Shown: positions 16,888 to 25,804, counted from the first letter of the stretch. The stretch: DNA of 64,000 nt from Shewanella profunda (GCF_023283765.1 NZ_JAKILG010000015.1:28575-92574); one strand, 5' to 3'. A program made the numbers and translations. Notes: generated from the sequence alone by a model not told the origin.

Positions 16888-16903
16888 TGGCACTCTCCTT
16901 GCG
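16888..16903 (+). promoter_or_regulatory. Sigma-54 (-24/-12) promoter of the aldehyde dehydrogenase gene
   Basis: TGGCAC TCTCC TTGCG matches the sigma-54 consensus TGGCAC N5 TTGCW at all key bases (GG and GC spaced by 10). Transcription would begin near 16914, giving an approximately 185-base leader before the ATG at 17099. Confidence 0.85.
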
Positions 16904-17098
16904 ATGCACCATAGGTGTGCAACCATCAGGTGTTGCATAAGAGAACACTAAGCCAATCAATAGGATTGGCTTAAACCAAAACGAAATATATATAAAAAGA
17001 TATCCATTAGAGATGCATCAACAAGACTCCCTTGCTGAAGCGCACAGCGTAAAAATCGCCGACGCCACAGCATGCCATCCATAAGAAGGAATGATTCT

Positions 17099-18619
17099 AT
17101 GATTTATGCTCAACCCGGAACCGCAGGCGCAATCGTTAACTTTAAAGAAAAATACGCCAACTTTATCGGCGGAAAATGGGTCGCCCCGGTCAATGGCAAA
17201 TACTTCGACAATCGCTCCCCCGTGAATGGCCAAAATTTTTGCCAAATCCCGCGCTCCGATGCTCAAGATATTGAATTAGCATTAGATGCCGCCCACGCTG
17301 CTAAAGAGGCATGGGGTAAAACCTCAGTCACCGAGCGCTCAAACCTGTTACTGCGCATTGCCGATCGCGTCGAACAAAACCTAGAATATTTAGCCGTTGC
17401 CGAAACCTGGGAAAACGGCAAAGCGGTGCGTGAAACCTTAAATGCCGACTTGCCCTTATTCGTCGACCATTTCCGCTACTTTGCGGGTTGTATCCGCGCA
17501 CAGGAAGGCAGTGCTGCCGATATCGACGGCAATACAGTCAGTTATCATTTCCCCGAGCCTTTGGGCGTGGTCGGCCAGATTATTCCTTGGAACTTCCCGC
17601 TCTTGATGGCGGCATGGAAAATCGCCCCTGCGCTGGCGGCGGGTAACTGTGTAGTGCTCAAGCCTGCTGAGCAGACACCGGTATCGATTCTGGTCTTGCT
17701 CGAACTGATTGAAGATCTATTACCCGCGGGGATTCTCAACGTAGTCAACGGCTTTGGCACCGAAGCAGGACAAGCACTGGCCACCAGCAAACGCATCGCT
17801 AAGCTTGCCTTTACGGGCTCCACCGAAATTGGCTATCACATTTTAAAATGCGCCGCCGAATCCTTAATTCCATCGACCGTTGAACTCGGCGGCAAGTCGC
17901 CTAACGTGTTTTTTGCCGATGTGATGGACCATGAGGACGAGTATTTAAATAAAGCTGTCGAAGGCATGTTGCTGGCCTTCTTCAACCAAGGCGAAGTCTG
18001 TACTTGCCCATCACGGGTGTTAGTCCAAGAGTCGATTTACGATCGCTTTATCGAAAAAGTGCTCGCGCGCGCGCAAACCATTAAGCAAGGCGATCCCTTA
18101 GATACCGACACTCAAGTTGGCGCTCAAGCCTCTAAAGAACAGTTCGATAAGATCTTAAGTTACTTAGCCATAGGTAAGGCTGAAGGCGCAGAAGTGCTAC
18201 TAGGCGGCACACTTTGCCAACTCGATGGCGGCCAAAGTGAAGGCTATTACATCAGCCCGACGATTATGAAAGGCCACAATAAGATGCGTATCTTCCAAGA
18301 GGAGATCTTCGGCCCCGTGATTTCGATCACCACCTTTAAAGATGAAGCCGAAGCGCTGGCGATCGCGAACGATACTGAGTACGGCCTAGGGGCTGGCGTG
18401 TGGACGCGGGATATGAACACGGCTCAACGTATGGGACGTGGCATTCAAGCTGGCCGCGTGTGGATTAACTGTTACCACGCCTATCCAGCCCATGCCGCCT
18501 TTGGTGGATACAAAAAATCCGGCATCGGCCGCGAAACCCATAAGATGATGCTCAACCATTATCAAAATACCAAGAATCTCTTGGTGAGTTACGATGTGAA
18601 TCCTTTAGGTTTCTTTTAA
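17099..18619 (+). CDS. NAD-dependent aldehyde dehydrogenase (ExaC/AldB type)
   Basis: 506-aa cytoplasmic enzyme oxidising aldehydes (acetaldehyde in the ExaC group) to acids. Landmarks: [42 protein letters not shown], the general-base segment VELGGKSPN, and the nucleophile in [11 protein letters not shown] (Cys, followed by a second Cys as in the ExaC/AldB group). The length equals typical ExaC. ATG 17099 is preceded by AAGAAGGA at 8 bases, better than the ATG at 17072. Expressed from a sigma-54 promoter and very likely controlled by the divergent AcoR-like regulator. A strong terminator follows. Confidence 0.92.
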   Translation: MIYAQPGTAGAIVNFKEKYANFIGGKWVAPVNGKYFDNRSPVNGQNFCQIPRSDAQDIELALDAAHAAKEAWGKTSVTERSNLLLRIADRVEQNLEYLAVAETWENGKAVRETLNADLPLFVDHFRYFAGCIRAQEGSAADIDGNTVSYHFPEPLGVVGQIIPWNFPLLMAAWKIAPALAAGNCVVLKPAEQTPVSILVLLELIEDLLPAGILNVVNGFGTEAGQALATSKRIAKLAFTGSTEIGYHILKCAAESLIPSTVELGGKSPNVFFADVMDHEDEYLNKAVEGMLLAFFNQGEVCTCPSRVLVQESIYDRFIEKVLARAQTIKQGDPLDTDTQVGAQASKEQFDKILSYLAIGKAEGAEVLLGGTLCQLDGGQSEGYYISPTIMKGHNKMRIFQEEIFGPVISITTFKDEAEALAIANDTEYGLGAGVWTRDMNTAQRMGRGIQAGRVWINCYHAYPAHAAFGGYKKSGIGRETHKMMLNHYQNTKNLLVSYDVNPLGFF

Positions 18620-18698
18620 AGGGCTATTTTTAAAAGGCTTTGTCCACATGTTTTATGAATGACTTTATATCAGTCATTTATCTTCAATAAATCATAAC

Positions 18699-18725
18699 AA
18701 AGAAAGGGCGAATCGCCCTTTCTTT
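18699..18725. terminator. Bidirectional terminator between aldehyde dehydrogenase and SDR genes
   Basis: AAAGAAAGGGCG (18699-18710) pairs with CGCCCTTTCTTT (18714-18725) around AAT, and TATTT follows. The A-rich/T-rich arms would work for both convergent genes. Confidence 0.88.
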
Positions 18726-18771
18726 ATTTCTGTCGCGCAACATTAATAAATCAAACACTTACAAAAAATAC

Positions 18772-19533
18772 TTAAAGAAACATACCGCCAGACGCTTCGA
18801 TACGCTGGGCATTGATCCAAGCGGCCGCAGGCGATAGCAAGACGCTAATCGCACCGCCGATATCGTCAGGCAAACCCACACGCCCTAGCGCAGTTTGCTG
18901 CGCTAAAAACTGATTCATCTGCGCATTATCCCGCACCATACCGCCGCCAAAATCCGTTTCAATCGCCCCAGGGGCAAGCACATTGACGCGGATACCCCGT
19001 GGGCCTAACTCCTTCGCCCAATACTTAGTCATAGTCTCGACCGCGCCTTTCATGGTGGCATACGCGCCAAATCCGGGAATCGCAAAGCGCGTCAAACCAG
19101 TGGAAATATTGATAATGCTTCCCCCATCCATCAGCTGCGGCAGTAAGCTTTGTGTCAAAAAGAACGGTCCTTTAACGTGGATATTCATCAAGGTATCGAA
19201 CTGTTCGATACTAGTTTCCGCCATAGGCACATGAATCCCTATACCAGCATTGTTAATCAAATAGTTAAACGACTCCCGCTGCCATGTTTGGGCTAATACG
19301 GTGCTAACTTGGGTGGCAAACTCGGCAAATGAGTCGCTATCGCTCACATCCAGCGGCAGCGCAACGGCTTTGCGGCCAAGCCATTCAATCTCGGTGACGA
19401 CTTCAGCGGCCGCAGCGGCATTCGTTTGGTAGGTTAAGATAATATCTATCCCCTGCGCCGCTAATTTGAGGGCAGTATTTTTACCTAAACCGCGGCTGGC
19501 GCCAGTGATGAGTGCAATTGGAGTCGTGTTCAT
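18772..19533 (-). CDS. Short-chain dehydrogenase/reductase
   Basis: 253-aa classical SDR: cofactor motif GASRGLGKNTA near the N-terminus, NNAGIGI, the catalytic Ser (INISTG) and Y-x3-K (YATMKGAVE), and the PG motif region VNVLAPGAIETDF. The C-terminal EASGGMFL is typical. NADP(H) preference is suggested by the Arg in the glycine-rich loop. Substrate unknown. The LysR gene (now frameshifted) is divergent, 140 bp away, the usual arrangement for a LysR regulator and its target. Confidence 0.88.
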   Translation of the reverse strand: MNTTPIALITGASRGLGKNTALKLAAQGIDIILTYQTNAAAAAEVVTEIEWLGRKAVALPLDVSDSDSFAEFATQVSTVLAQTWQRESFNYLINNAGIGIHVPMAETSIEQFDTLMNIHVKGPFFLTQSLLPQLMDGGSIINISTGLTRFAIPGFGAYATMKGAVETMTKYWAKELGPRGIRVNVLAPGAIETDFGGGMVRDNAQMNQFLAQQTALGRVGLPDDIGGAISVLLSPAAAWINAQRIEASGGMFL

Positions 19534-19673
19534 GGTCAGTCCTTATAATTGTCGCTTGGAAGTGAAACCTAAGCCTTGTAGGCCTAATTAACTGAACACA
19601 GCTTATTACTTGCAATTAACGAGATAAACACACTATAAATGCTAAGACTGTTAGCCAATAAAGGACAATCACC

Positions 19674-20596
19674 GTGCAAGATAGATTGCAAGCCATGCAA
19701 ATTTTTATGCGAGTCGCTGAATTACAAAGCTTTACCCAAGCTAGCGTCAGCTTAGGCCTATCGAAAACCCATGTATCGAATGTGGTGGCGCAGTTCGAAA
19801 CATTTTTGGGTGCGCGCCTGCTGCAACGCACCACGCGAACGGTACGGCTAACCCAAGATGGCCAGAGTTGTTACGAGCGTTGCAAAAGTTTATTGGCGGA
19901 ATTTCAAGAATTAGAAAGCCTGTTCCAACTGCAAGCCGAGCAAGTGTCTGGGGGCTCAGAGTCGATATGTCTACAGGCATTGCCCGTAACTTAGTGCTAC
20001 CTAAACTCCCTGAATTTATTGAGCAATACCCACATATCGAGCTTGAGCTCAGCAGCACAGATCGTAAGGTGGATGTCATTGCCGAAGGGTTCGATTGTGT
20101 TATTCGCATCGGCAGTGTGCAGCAAGAAGGACTTATAGCGAAAAGGCTCGGGCATTTTAAGATGCTCAACTGTGTCAGCCCATCCTATATTGCCAAATAC
20201 GGTAAACCTGAAAGCCTTGAAGATCTGACCTTACACAACCACAAACTCGTCCACTATGTCAGCCAGTTAGGGGGCACTGACTCAGGCTTTGAATATCAAG
20301 ATCCCCACACTCATCAAGCGGATCTCGCCATCCAATTGCCTAAGTTGATTACGGTGAATAATGCCGATGCCTATAGTTCAGCCTGTTTAGCTGGGCTGGG
20401 GATAATCCAAGTTCCCAGCATAGGGGGGGCTAAGTATTTACAAACCGGAGAATTAATCGAAATTCTACCAGATTATCCAGCACCGCCTATGCCAGTGAGC
20501 TTAATCTATCCCCACAGGCGGCACTTATCTAAGCGCCTGCAAGTCTTTATGGCATGGTTAAATCAGCAGATGACGCCGTTTTTAGTCCAGCATTAA
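19674..20596 (+). pseudogene. LysR-family regulator with frameshift
   Basis: The gene is split over two frames. 19674-19994 (GTG start, AAGGA upstream) encodes the winged-HTH half (MQIFMRVAELQSFTQASVSLGLSKTHVSNVVAQFE, LLQRTTRTVRLTQDG). A second frame continues from about 19955 with the effector domain (VDMSTGIARNLVLPKLPEFIEQYPHIELEL, CVIRIG, AYSSACLAGLGIIQVPS). The switch maps to a run of five G at 19950-19954; six would restore a single protein of about 307 aa, the normal LysR length. It may be a real mutation, slippage-based variation or a sequencing error. It is divergent from the SDR gene, its likely original target. Confidence 0.85.
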
Positions 20597-21096
20597 AGGG
20601 ACTTTTCGATTGCCCCTAAACGCTGGGCCAATTCAACAAGAGAGGCGGCTGTTTGCGGATCATTTTGGGGATCGACGACTTCGACCAACTTAAGTTTCGG
20701 CCGAGGCATTAACCAAGATGTGCCCGCAGTAATCACTAAATCCAGCACAAACTGACCATAATAGTGCAACCGCAAGCGGTTATCCGCCATGGGCCAGTGG
20801 GCATAAAGCAAAAATGAATCATACAGTTGTGCCAAAGATGTTTTTGTAACTAAGGCAAATGTATCATCAAGCAGACTAAACTCGGTTGATTCTTCAAAGG
20901 GACAATCGAAAGAAGTGATAACCAAATACCCCGAGGTCTTATTGGGTAAAACGCAGCGATATTGACCTTCAATCACTAGGCCCGCAATAAAGGTATGAGT
21001 CTGTTGGCCATTAAAATACAGAGGCATTTTCAGTGGGTCAGGCTCAAGTCCATCTTTACATTCTGCTAGCAGTGAAAACCCCGTTATCGGCTGCAT
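20593..21096 (-). CDS. Hypothetical protein
   Basis: 167-aa soluble acidic protein (FSLLAECKDGLEPDPLKMPLYFNGQQTHTF, TSFDCPFEESTEFSLLDD, LVEVVDPQNDPQTAASLVELAQRLGAIEKSL). No signal peptide, membrane segment or motif I recognise. Its stop overlaps the stop region of the convergent LysR frame by 4 bp. It probably shares the minus strand transcript with the DUF2809 gene upstream, 64 bp away. No function assigned. Confidence 0.65.
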   Translation of the reverse strand: MQPITGFSLLAECKDGLEPDPLKMPLYFNGQQTHTFIAGLVIEGQYRCVLPNKTSGYLVITSFDCPFEESTEFSLLDDTFALVTKTSLAQLYDSFLLYAHWPMADNRLRLHYYGQFVLDLVITAGTSWLMPRPKLKLVEVVDPQNDPQTAASLVELAQRLGAIEKSL

Positions 21097-21160
21097 ACCC
21101 TTACCCCGCTTAGCTAGCTAATACCTTACTAGTCGCACTAATCTTGCGGATTCAAAAGCG

Positions 21161-21712
21161 CTAGGACTCGCAACGCTTCCAATAACAGCCCAGTAAGATC
21201 AGATAACCGACAAAATACGCCACGAGATCTAATGGATCGAAATGGCTACCTATCACTATCCGTGCCAATCGATTTCCGCCCAAGCCTAGCTTATCGACTA
21301 AGCCCCAATACTGGCCAAATTCGATGGCAAAGGCAAACAGCAGTACCACCAACGCCAGCCAAGGAGTTTGAAAAAAACGCTTAATGCCATCGCCTGTGTT
21401 TTTTACTGCGGCTTTTTCTACCGGATTGGCAATCGGAACGACAGCCCGCACCATGCAAAACAGTAAGATCACCACCAATACATCGCCCACAAAACCACGA
21501 ATAAAACCCGCAGGTGCATACAAAGCGATTAAGACTTCGGTCAAAAATAATAAAACCGCATAAATAAAAAAGGTTTTACGACTCGGATGACGGCTGAATA
21601 AAACGCTAACAACGGCGGCAGACATAGATAAGTTAATCCCTAACTTCACTCGATTGAGGTGGCAGAATCTACCGTAATACCAAGAGGTTAACAAGTGAGC
21701 TTTCGTTGACAT
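21161..21712 (-). CDS. DUF2809 membrane protein
   Basis: 183-aa small integral membrane protein. The core matches what I know of DUF2809: FFIYAVLLFLTEVLIALYAPAGFIRGFVGDVLVVILLFCMVRA, then LVVLLFAFAIEFGQYWGLVDKLGL and the C-terminal FDPLDLVAYFVGYLILLGCYW, giving about four membrane segments. The true start may be the ATG at 21625 (MSAAVVSV...), since the first 29 residues are hydrophilic and not typical of the family. Function of the family is unknown. Confidence 0.75.
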   Translation of the reverse strand: MSTKAHLLTSWYYGRFCHLNRVKLGINLSMSAAVVSVLFSRHPSRKTFFIYAVLLFLTEVLIALYAPAGFIRGFVGDVLVVILLFCMVRAVVPIANPVEKAAVKNTGDGIKRFFQTPWLALVVLLFAFAIEFGQYWGLVDKLGLGGNRLARIVIGSHFDPLDLVAYFVGYLILLGCYWKRCES

Positions 21713-21781
21713 TTAAGGCTCACCACCCGAGTAAGCGCGCCACTTAACCCCACCAATTCAATGAATGTTCGCGCCTCAAAA

Positions 21782-21809
21782 TTTAAGCGAGGTTTAAGTT
21801 TGGGTTAAG
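21782..21809. promoter_or_regulatory. Three phased TTAAG-type hexamers (response-regulator operator)
   Basis: TTTAAG (21782-21787), TTTAAG (21793-21798) and GTTAAG (21804-21809) are spaced by exactly 5 bp, an 11-bp period on one DNA face. PmrA/QseB-type regulators bind direct repeats of the form YTTAAK N5 YTTAAK, and a regulator of that class is encoded in the operon that begins 37 bp downstream. Autoregulated operator is the natural reading; binding is inferred. Confidence 0.65.
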
Positions 21810-21845
21810 TAGCCTACACCTAAACCCACTTAGGAGCGTCACACC

Positions 21846-22433
21846 ATGTCATCAAGCACACTGCAAACCATCAAAGTCTGGGACCTGTTGATCCGCATAT
21901 TCCATTGGTCACTCGTCGGCTTTTTCACCTTAGCCTATCTCACAGAGGGCGAAGATGAGTGGATGACTATCCACAGTTACGCAGGTTATAGCATCTTAAT
22001 TTTACTAGTGTTTCGCCTGTTATGGGGCGTGGTGGGTACCCACAATGCGCGCTTTAGCAACTTTATCACTCGCCCTAAAGAAGTACTGGTGTATCTCAAA
22101 GGACTCATCACAGGTAAAGCCAAAGACTACATAGGCCACAACCCCGCAGGGGCAATGATGATCGTTGCCTTGATCGCCAGCATAGCCATCACGGGATTCT
22201 CGGGTATGGCGCTGTACGCCACCGATGGACACGGCCCATTAGCCGCGAGCTTTTTCGCCACTTGGCCCGAAGGCGCATTAAAAGAAGTCCATGAGTTTTT
22301 TGCCAACTTCACCCTGTTCCTTGTGGTCATCCATGTCGGCGGCGTCATTGTCAGCAGCCTATTACACAAAGAGAACTTAGTCAGAGCCATGGTCACGGGC
22401 AAGAAACAACGCCCAGTGAAACAACAAGATTAA
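21846..22433 (+). CDS. Cytochrome b561 domain protein
   Basis: 195-aa di-haem b-type membrane cytochrome of the bacterial b561/Ni-Fe-hydrogenase cytochrome b group. Four membrane helices carry histidines suited to bind two haems: LLIRIFHWSLVGFFTLAY, WMTIHSYAGYSILILLVFRLLWG, IVALIASIAITGFSGMAL and VHEFFANFTLFLVVIHVGG. It likely passes quinol electrons to the periplasmic cytochromes encoded next. First gene of a probable six-gene operon (gaps of 53 and 67 bp, then overlaps). AGGAG precedes the start. Confidence 0.9.
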   Translation: MSSSTLQTIKVWDLLIRIFHWSLVGFFTLAYLTEGEDEWMTIHSYAGYSILILLVFRLLWGVVGTHNARFSNFITRPKEVLVYLKGLITGKAKDYIGHNPAGAMMIVALIASIAITGFSGMALYATDGHGPLAASFFATWPEGALKEVHEFFANFTLFLVVIHVGGVIVSSLLHKENLVRAMVTGKKQRPVKQQD

Positions 22434-22486
22434 TGGGTTAGCCATTTTGCTTAGCCACAAGACATCCAGCCCAAAAGGAATGCCCT

Positions 22487-22933
22487 ATGAACAGATTCAC
22501 TAGACACACGAATAAGAAACGCCTTGTCATCATCGCAATTTCAACCTTGCTGCTGAGCAGCCTTAGCGTTAGCGCCGCCAACAGTAAAGTGCAAAGCCTG
22601 CCACTCAGCGCCGAGCGCATCGGCACGCAACTGCAACGCTATCAAGCCCAAGGCGCAGGGCCGTTTACCGCCGCCGCAGGACAAAAGCTTTGGTTGCAGG
22701 AAATAGACGGTCGCAGCTGCGCCAGTTGCCATACCGCTAAAGTCACCGATATGGGGATGCACCAAAATACCCGAAAACCCATTGACCCTATGGCGCCGTC
22801 GATTACCACTGATCGTTTAACCGACTCAGCCAAAATTGAGAAATGGTTTAGCCGTAACTGTAACTGGACCTTTAAACGCGACTGCACGCCGCAGGAAAAA
22901 GGCGATGCCTTACTCTGGTTAAGCCAGCAATAA
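22487..22933 (+). CDS. shp: SHP-like monohaem cytochrome c (DUF1924)
   Basis: 148-aa periplasmic cytochrome: signal anchor/peptide (LVIIAISTLLLSSLSVSAA), one haem site CASCH, and the DUF1924 tail IEKWFSRNCNWTFKRDCTPQEKGDALLW. SHP (sphaeroides haem protein) is an unusual cytochrome c with an asparagine ligand that opens on reduction to bind O2 or NO; the RNCNW/RDCT segment carries the candidate Asn and the two disulphide cysteines. A DHC gene is the electron donor partner and follows directly. Length agrees with the family. Confidence 0.87.
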   Translation: MNRFTRHTNKKRLVIIAISTLLLSSLSVSAANSKVQSLPLSAERIGTQLQRYQAQGAGPFTAAAGQKLWLQEIDGRSCASCHTAKVTDMGMHQNTRKPIDPMAPSITTDRLTDSAKIEKWFSRNCNWTFKRDCTPQEKGDALLWLSQQ

Positions 22934-23000
22934 CTGCAATTTTTCGATCAATTAAATTCACTGCCTTCAATTAAAGGTAACGGCACAAAAGGAAGATATC

Positions 23001-23564
23001 ATGACTCAACAAGCTCACCCCATTAGCTGGCTCCTAGGCTCATCACTCACGGCCGCGGCATTAGCTATCGGCGTTATCGGCGTCAGCCTAACCTTAACGG
23101 GTACAGGCTATGCGGACGATGGCCGCGAGCTCAGCCGCAACATTCCACAGAATGCGGAATACATTGCAGAATGTGGCAGTTGCCATATGGCCTATCCAGC
23201 CAATTTACTCCCCGCCGACAAGTGGCGCGCCATTACGGAAAATTTAGAAAATCACTTTGGTGACAACGCCAGCGTAGATCCTCAAGTCACTGCTAGAATT
23301 GAGGAATATCTAGTTCAACATGCAGCGCAAAATGGTAAGGTGATGAAAAACAGTACGCCGCTGCTCGCGGGCATGGGGCCGCAAAAGATCACAGAACAGG
23401 CATTTTTTATTCGCAAACACGATGAGATCCCAAAGCGAATGGTGCAAGATAACCCAAAAGTCGGTTCATTCAGTCAATGCAGCAATTGTCACAACCTCGC
23501 AGAGAAGGGCATATTCGATGAAGATACCGTTAATATTCCTGGCTTTGGCCGTTGGGATGATTAG
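23001..23564 (+). CDS. dhc: Dihaem cytochrome c (DHC)
   Basis: 187-aa periplasmic dihaem cytochrome: N-terminal hydrophobic segment (LLGSSLTAAALAIGVIGVSLTLTGTGYA) as signal peptide or anchor, first haem site CGSCH with downstream MAYP, second CSNCH near the C-terminus. The family partner of SHP: DHC donates electrons to SHP in vitro in the organisms where they were studied. It lies between shp and a PepSY gene. AAGGAAGATATC precedes the ATG. The last 47 bases overlap the start of the next gene. Confidence 0.88.
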   Translation: MTQQAHPISWLLGSSLTAAALAIGVIGVSLTLTGTGYADDGRELSRNIPQNAEYIAECGSCHMAYPANLLPADKWRAITENLENHFGDNASVDPQVTARIEEYLVQHAAQNGKVMKNSTPLLAGMGPQKITEQAFFIRKHDEIPKRMVQDNPKVGSFSQCSNCHNLAEKGIFDEDTVNIPGFGRWDD

Positions 23565-23823
23565 CAGTCCAAGCACTGATGCCCACGACGATGATCTTTC
23601 AAGCAAGGTGGTCGAGTGGGTTAAGGAGGGCAAGGTTTTACCCTTCGACACCATAATGCAACGCTACGAATCACGCCTACAGGGACGGCTGCTGGACTTA
23701 GAAGTCGAGCAGAAACATGGTCGTATCATCTACGAGCTCGAAATCCTCCGCGAGGATGGCATAGTGTATGAAATCAAAATTGACGCCAAAACCGGCGAGT
23801 GGCTAAAGGAAAAGGTCGACTGA
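23518..23823 (+). CDS. Small periplasmic PepSY-domain protein
   Basis: 101-aa protein: signal peptide MKIPLIFLALAVGMISSPSTDA followed by one PepSY unit (LSSKVVEWVKEGKVLPFDTIMQRYESRLQGRLLDLEVEQKHGRIIYELEILREDGIVYEIKIDAKTGEW is read here in pieces: KVLPFDTIM, LLDLEVEQ, IYELEILRED, DAKTGEW). The start at ATG 23518 lies inside the end of dhc and has AAGGG 8 bases upstream; the frame is open further upstream, but only this start gives a signal peptide. The stop overlaps the ATG of the response regulator (TGATG). PepSY proteins next to PmrA/QseB-like two-component systems may act as accessory sensors; that is inference. Confidence 0.82.
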   Translation: MKIPLIFLALAVGMISSPSTDAHDDDLSSKVVEWVKEGKVLPFDTIMQRYESRLQGRLLDLEVEQKHGRIIYELEILREDGIVYEIKIDAKTGEWLKEKVD

Positions 23824-24482
23824 TGCGTTTGCTATTGATTGAAGATGATATCGATCTGGTCGCGCGCCTCATTCCCGCCCTTAACAAGGCGGGCTATACC
23901 GTCGAACACACAGATAACGGTATCGACGGTGCCTTTTTAGGCGAAGAAGAAAACTTCGAAGCCGTTATCCTCGATCTCGGCTTGCCCGGCAAACCCGGTT
24001 TACAAGTCCTTGGCCAATGGCGACAAAAAGGCTTGGCTATGCCAGTGCTTATTCTCACCGCCCGTGATGCGTGGCACGAACGGGTCGACGGCCTCAAGGC
24101 TGGGGCCGATGACTACCTCGGCAAGCCTTTTCACATTGAAGAACTACTCGCAAGGCTCGAAGTGTTGATCCGCCGCCACTTTGGCCGCGCCGACAATGTG
24201 CTACAACATGCGGGTGTCTCCCTCGATGTCGACAAACAGGCGGTCACCAATGTCGACGGCGAAGTGATAGAACTGACCAAGATTGAATATCGTCTGCTGC
24301 ATTACTTAATGGTCAACCCCAGCAAAATCGTCTCTAAGTCCGAGCTGAGTGAGCGCATTTACGAAGAAGATCACATCAAAGACAGCAATGTCATCGAAGT
24401 GTACGTCAACCGCCTGCGCCAACGCTTAGGCAAGGATTATATCGAAACCCGCCGCGGCCAAGGTTATCGACTCAAGGAGTAA
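23823..24482 (+). CDS. PmrA/QseB-like response regulator
   Basis: 219-aa OmpR/PhoB-family regulator. Receiver: MRLLLIEDDIDL, phospho-acceptor Asp51 (VILDLGLPGKPG), GADDYLGKPFHIEELLARL. DNA-binding half: LTKIEYRLLHYLMVNPSKIVSK, VYVNRLRQRLG and ETRRGQGYRL. The true start overlaps the PepSY stop (TGATG); an upstream ATG in frame at 23799 lies inside that gene. Translationally coupled to the kinase gene. Three TTAAG-type hexamers in front of the operon fit the DNA preference of this subfamily. Confidence 0.9.
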   Translation: MRLLLIEDDIDLVARLIPALNKAGYTVEHTDNGIDGAFLGEEENFEAVILDLGLPGKPGLQVLGQWRQKGLAMPVLILTARDAWHERVDGLKAGADDYLGKPFHIEELLARLEVLIRRHFGRADNVLQHAGVSLDVDKQAVTNVDGEVIELTKIEYRLLHYLMVNPSKIVSKSELSERIYEEDHIKDSNVIEVYVNRLRQRLGKDYIETRRGQGYRLKE

Positions 24483-24487
24483 ATGGC

Positions 24488-25804
24488 GTGTATTCACTCA
24501 AGGGTTATCTAACGCGCAATCTGCTGATTATGCTCACCTTTGCCATGGTGCTGTTACTGTATTTTCTGTATCAAGGTATCCAAGCATTAACCCAAGACTT
24601 TGTCGCTTCGCGTCTACAACACGATGCCGACAGCCTGATCTCCGCCCTTAATAAAAATCCCGATGGGGCTTGGGCACTCACCACCGACCGTTTACCTAAT
24701 GTGTACCACAGGGTCAATTCTGGGCATTATTTTGCCATTCAAATCGGCGATTCAAATCTGCGTTCACGCTCCCTATTCGATCAAGACGTGAATATTCCTC
24801 AGCTAAAAGCGGGCGAGCAACACCAAGCCACTGAGTTTGTCAGCAAAGAGCATTGGCTGATGTTTAGTCAGGCCGTTATCAAAGATGATCAATTAGTTAC
24901 TCTGTGGGTGACAGAAGATATTAGCTCGCTTGAACAAACCCAAGTGCAGTTTTTAGCCTTTGCCACCGCAGCCGTGTTACTCACGATTATCATCCTATTA
25001 ATGGCCCAGCATCAGCTACTGAAACGCGGCTTTAAACCCTTAGAACAGATGCCCGAAGCCATACGGCAGATGCGCACCCAAGGGCAAGAAATCAATCCCG
25101 CCAAAGTACCGAGTGAAATCGTCCCGCTGATTGAAGAGATAGATCGCTTAGTCAATCAATTGGGCCAACGAGTGCAACGCTCCCGCAATGCTCTGGGTAA
25201 CTTGGCCCATGAAATGAAACGTCCGCTACAAGGGCTACAATCCTACCTAGAAAGCCTACCACCGGAACAAAGGAGTGAGGGCAGCAAGGTGCTATCAAAC
25301 CTGCACCACATCATCGAGAGAGAGCTTAAGCGGACTAAGATTGTCGGCCTGTCCACTCCTGGGCGTTATACCGTCCTCGATGACGATCTCGCGCCGCTTA
25401 TTCAAGTGATGCAACGCATCTACCCAGATCGCGTCATTCAAAGCCATTACGCGAGCGGCTTAGTAATGCCGTTTGATCGGGATGACTTACTCGAGCTCTT
25501 AGGTAATTTGTTGGATAACGCCTGCAAACATGGCCGCAAAAACATTGAGATCCGTATCAGCCAACAGAACGTTCCAACCTCAGGCTATGGGATAGAAGTG
25601 AGTGACGATGGCGAAGGCGTCTCAGATACCGCGCTGTCGATCATCATTGAACGCGGCATTCGGCTAGATGAAAGCATCCAAGGCCATGGTTTAGGATTGT
25701 CTATCTGCAAAGATATCATCGACAGCTATCAAGGCGAACTCAGTTTTAGCCATGCGAAACAAGGCGGACTCAAAGCCAGCGTATTTCTGCCGCTCCCGAA
25801 TTAA
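24488..25804 (+). CDS. Sensor histidine kinase
   Basis: 438-aa membrane sensor kinase, GTG start 5 bp after the regulator stop. TM1 (NLLIMLTFAMVLLLYFLYQGI), a periplasmic sensor of about 120 residues, TM2 (FLAFATAAVLLTIIILLMA), HAMP-like linker (FKPLEQMPEAIRQM), H-box GNLAHEMKRPLQGLQSYL, N-box GNLLDNACKHG, G boxes DDGEGV and GHGLGLSI. Architecture is complete. The signal is unknown; a redox or haem-related cue sensed through the adjacent cytochromes or PepSY protein is possible. Confidence 0.9.
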   Translation: MYSLKGYLTRNLLIMLTFAMVLLLYFLYQGIQALTQDFVASRLQHDADSLISALNKNPDGAWALTTDRLPNVYHRVNSGHYFAIQIGDSNLRSRSLFDQDVNIPQLKAGEQHQATEFVSKEHWLMFSQAVIKDDQLVTLWVTEDISSLEQTQVQFLAFATAAVLLTIIILLMAQHQLLKRGFKPLEQMPEAIRQMRTQGQEINPAKVPSEIVPLIEEIDRLVNQLGQRVQRSRNALGNLAHEMKRPLQGLQSYLESLPPEQRSEGSKVLSNLHHIIERELKRTKIVGLSTPGRYTVLDDDLAPLIQVMQRIYPDRVIQSHYASGLVMPFDRDDLLELLGNLLDNACKHGRKNIEIRISQQNVPTSGYGIEVSDDGEGVSDTALSIIIERGIRLDESIQGHGLGLSICKDIIDSYQGELSFSHAKQGGLKASVFLPLPN

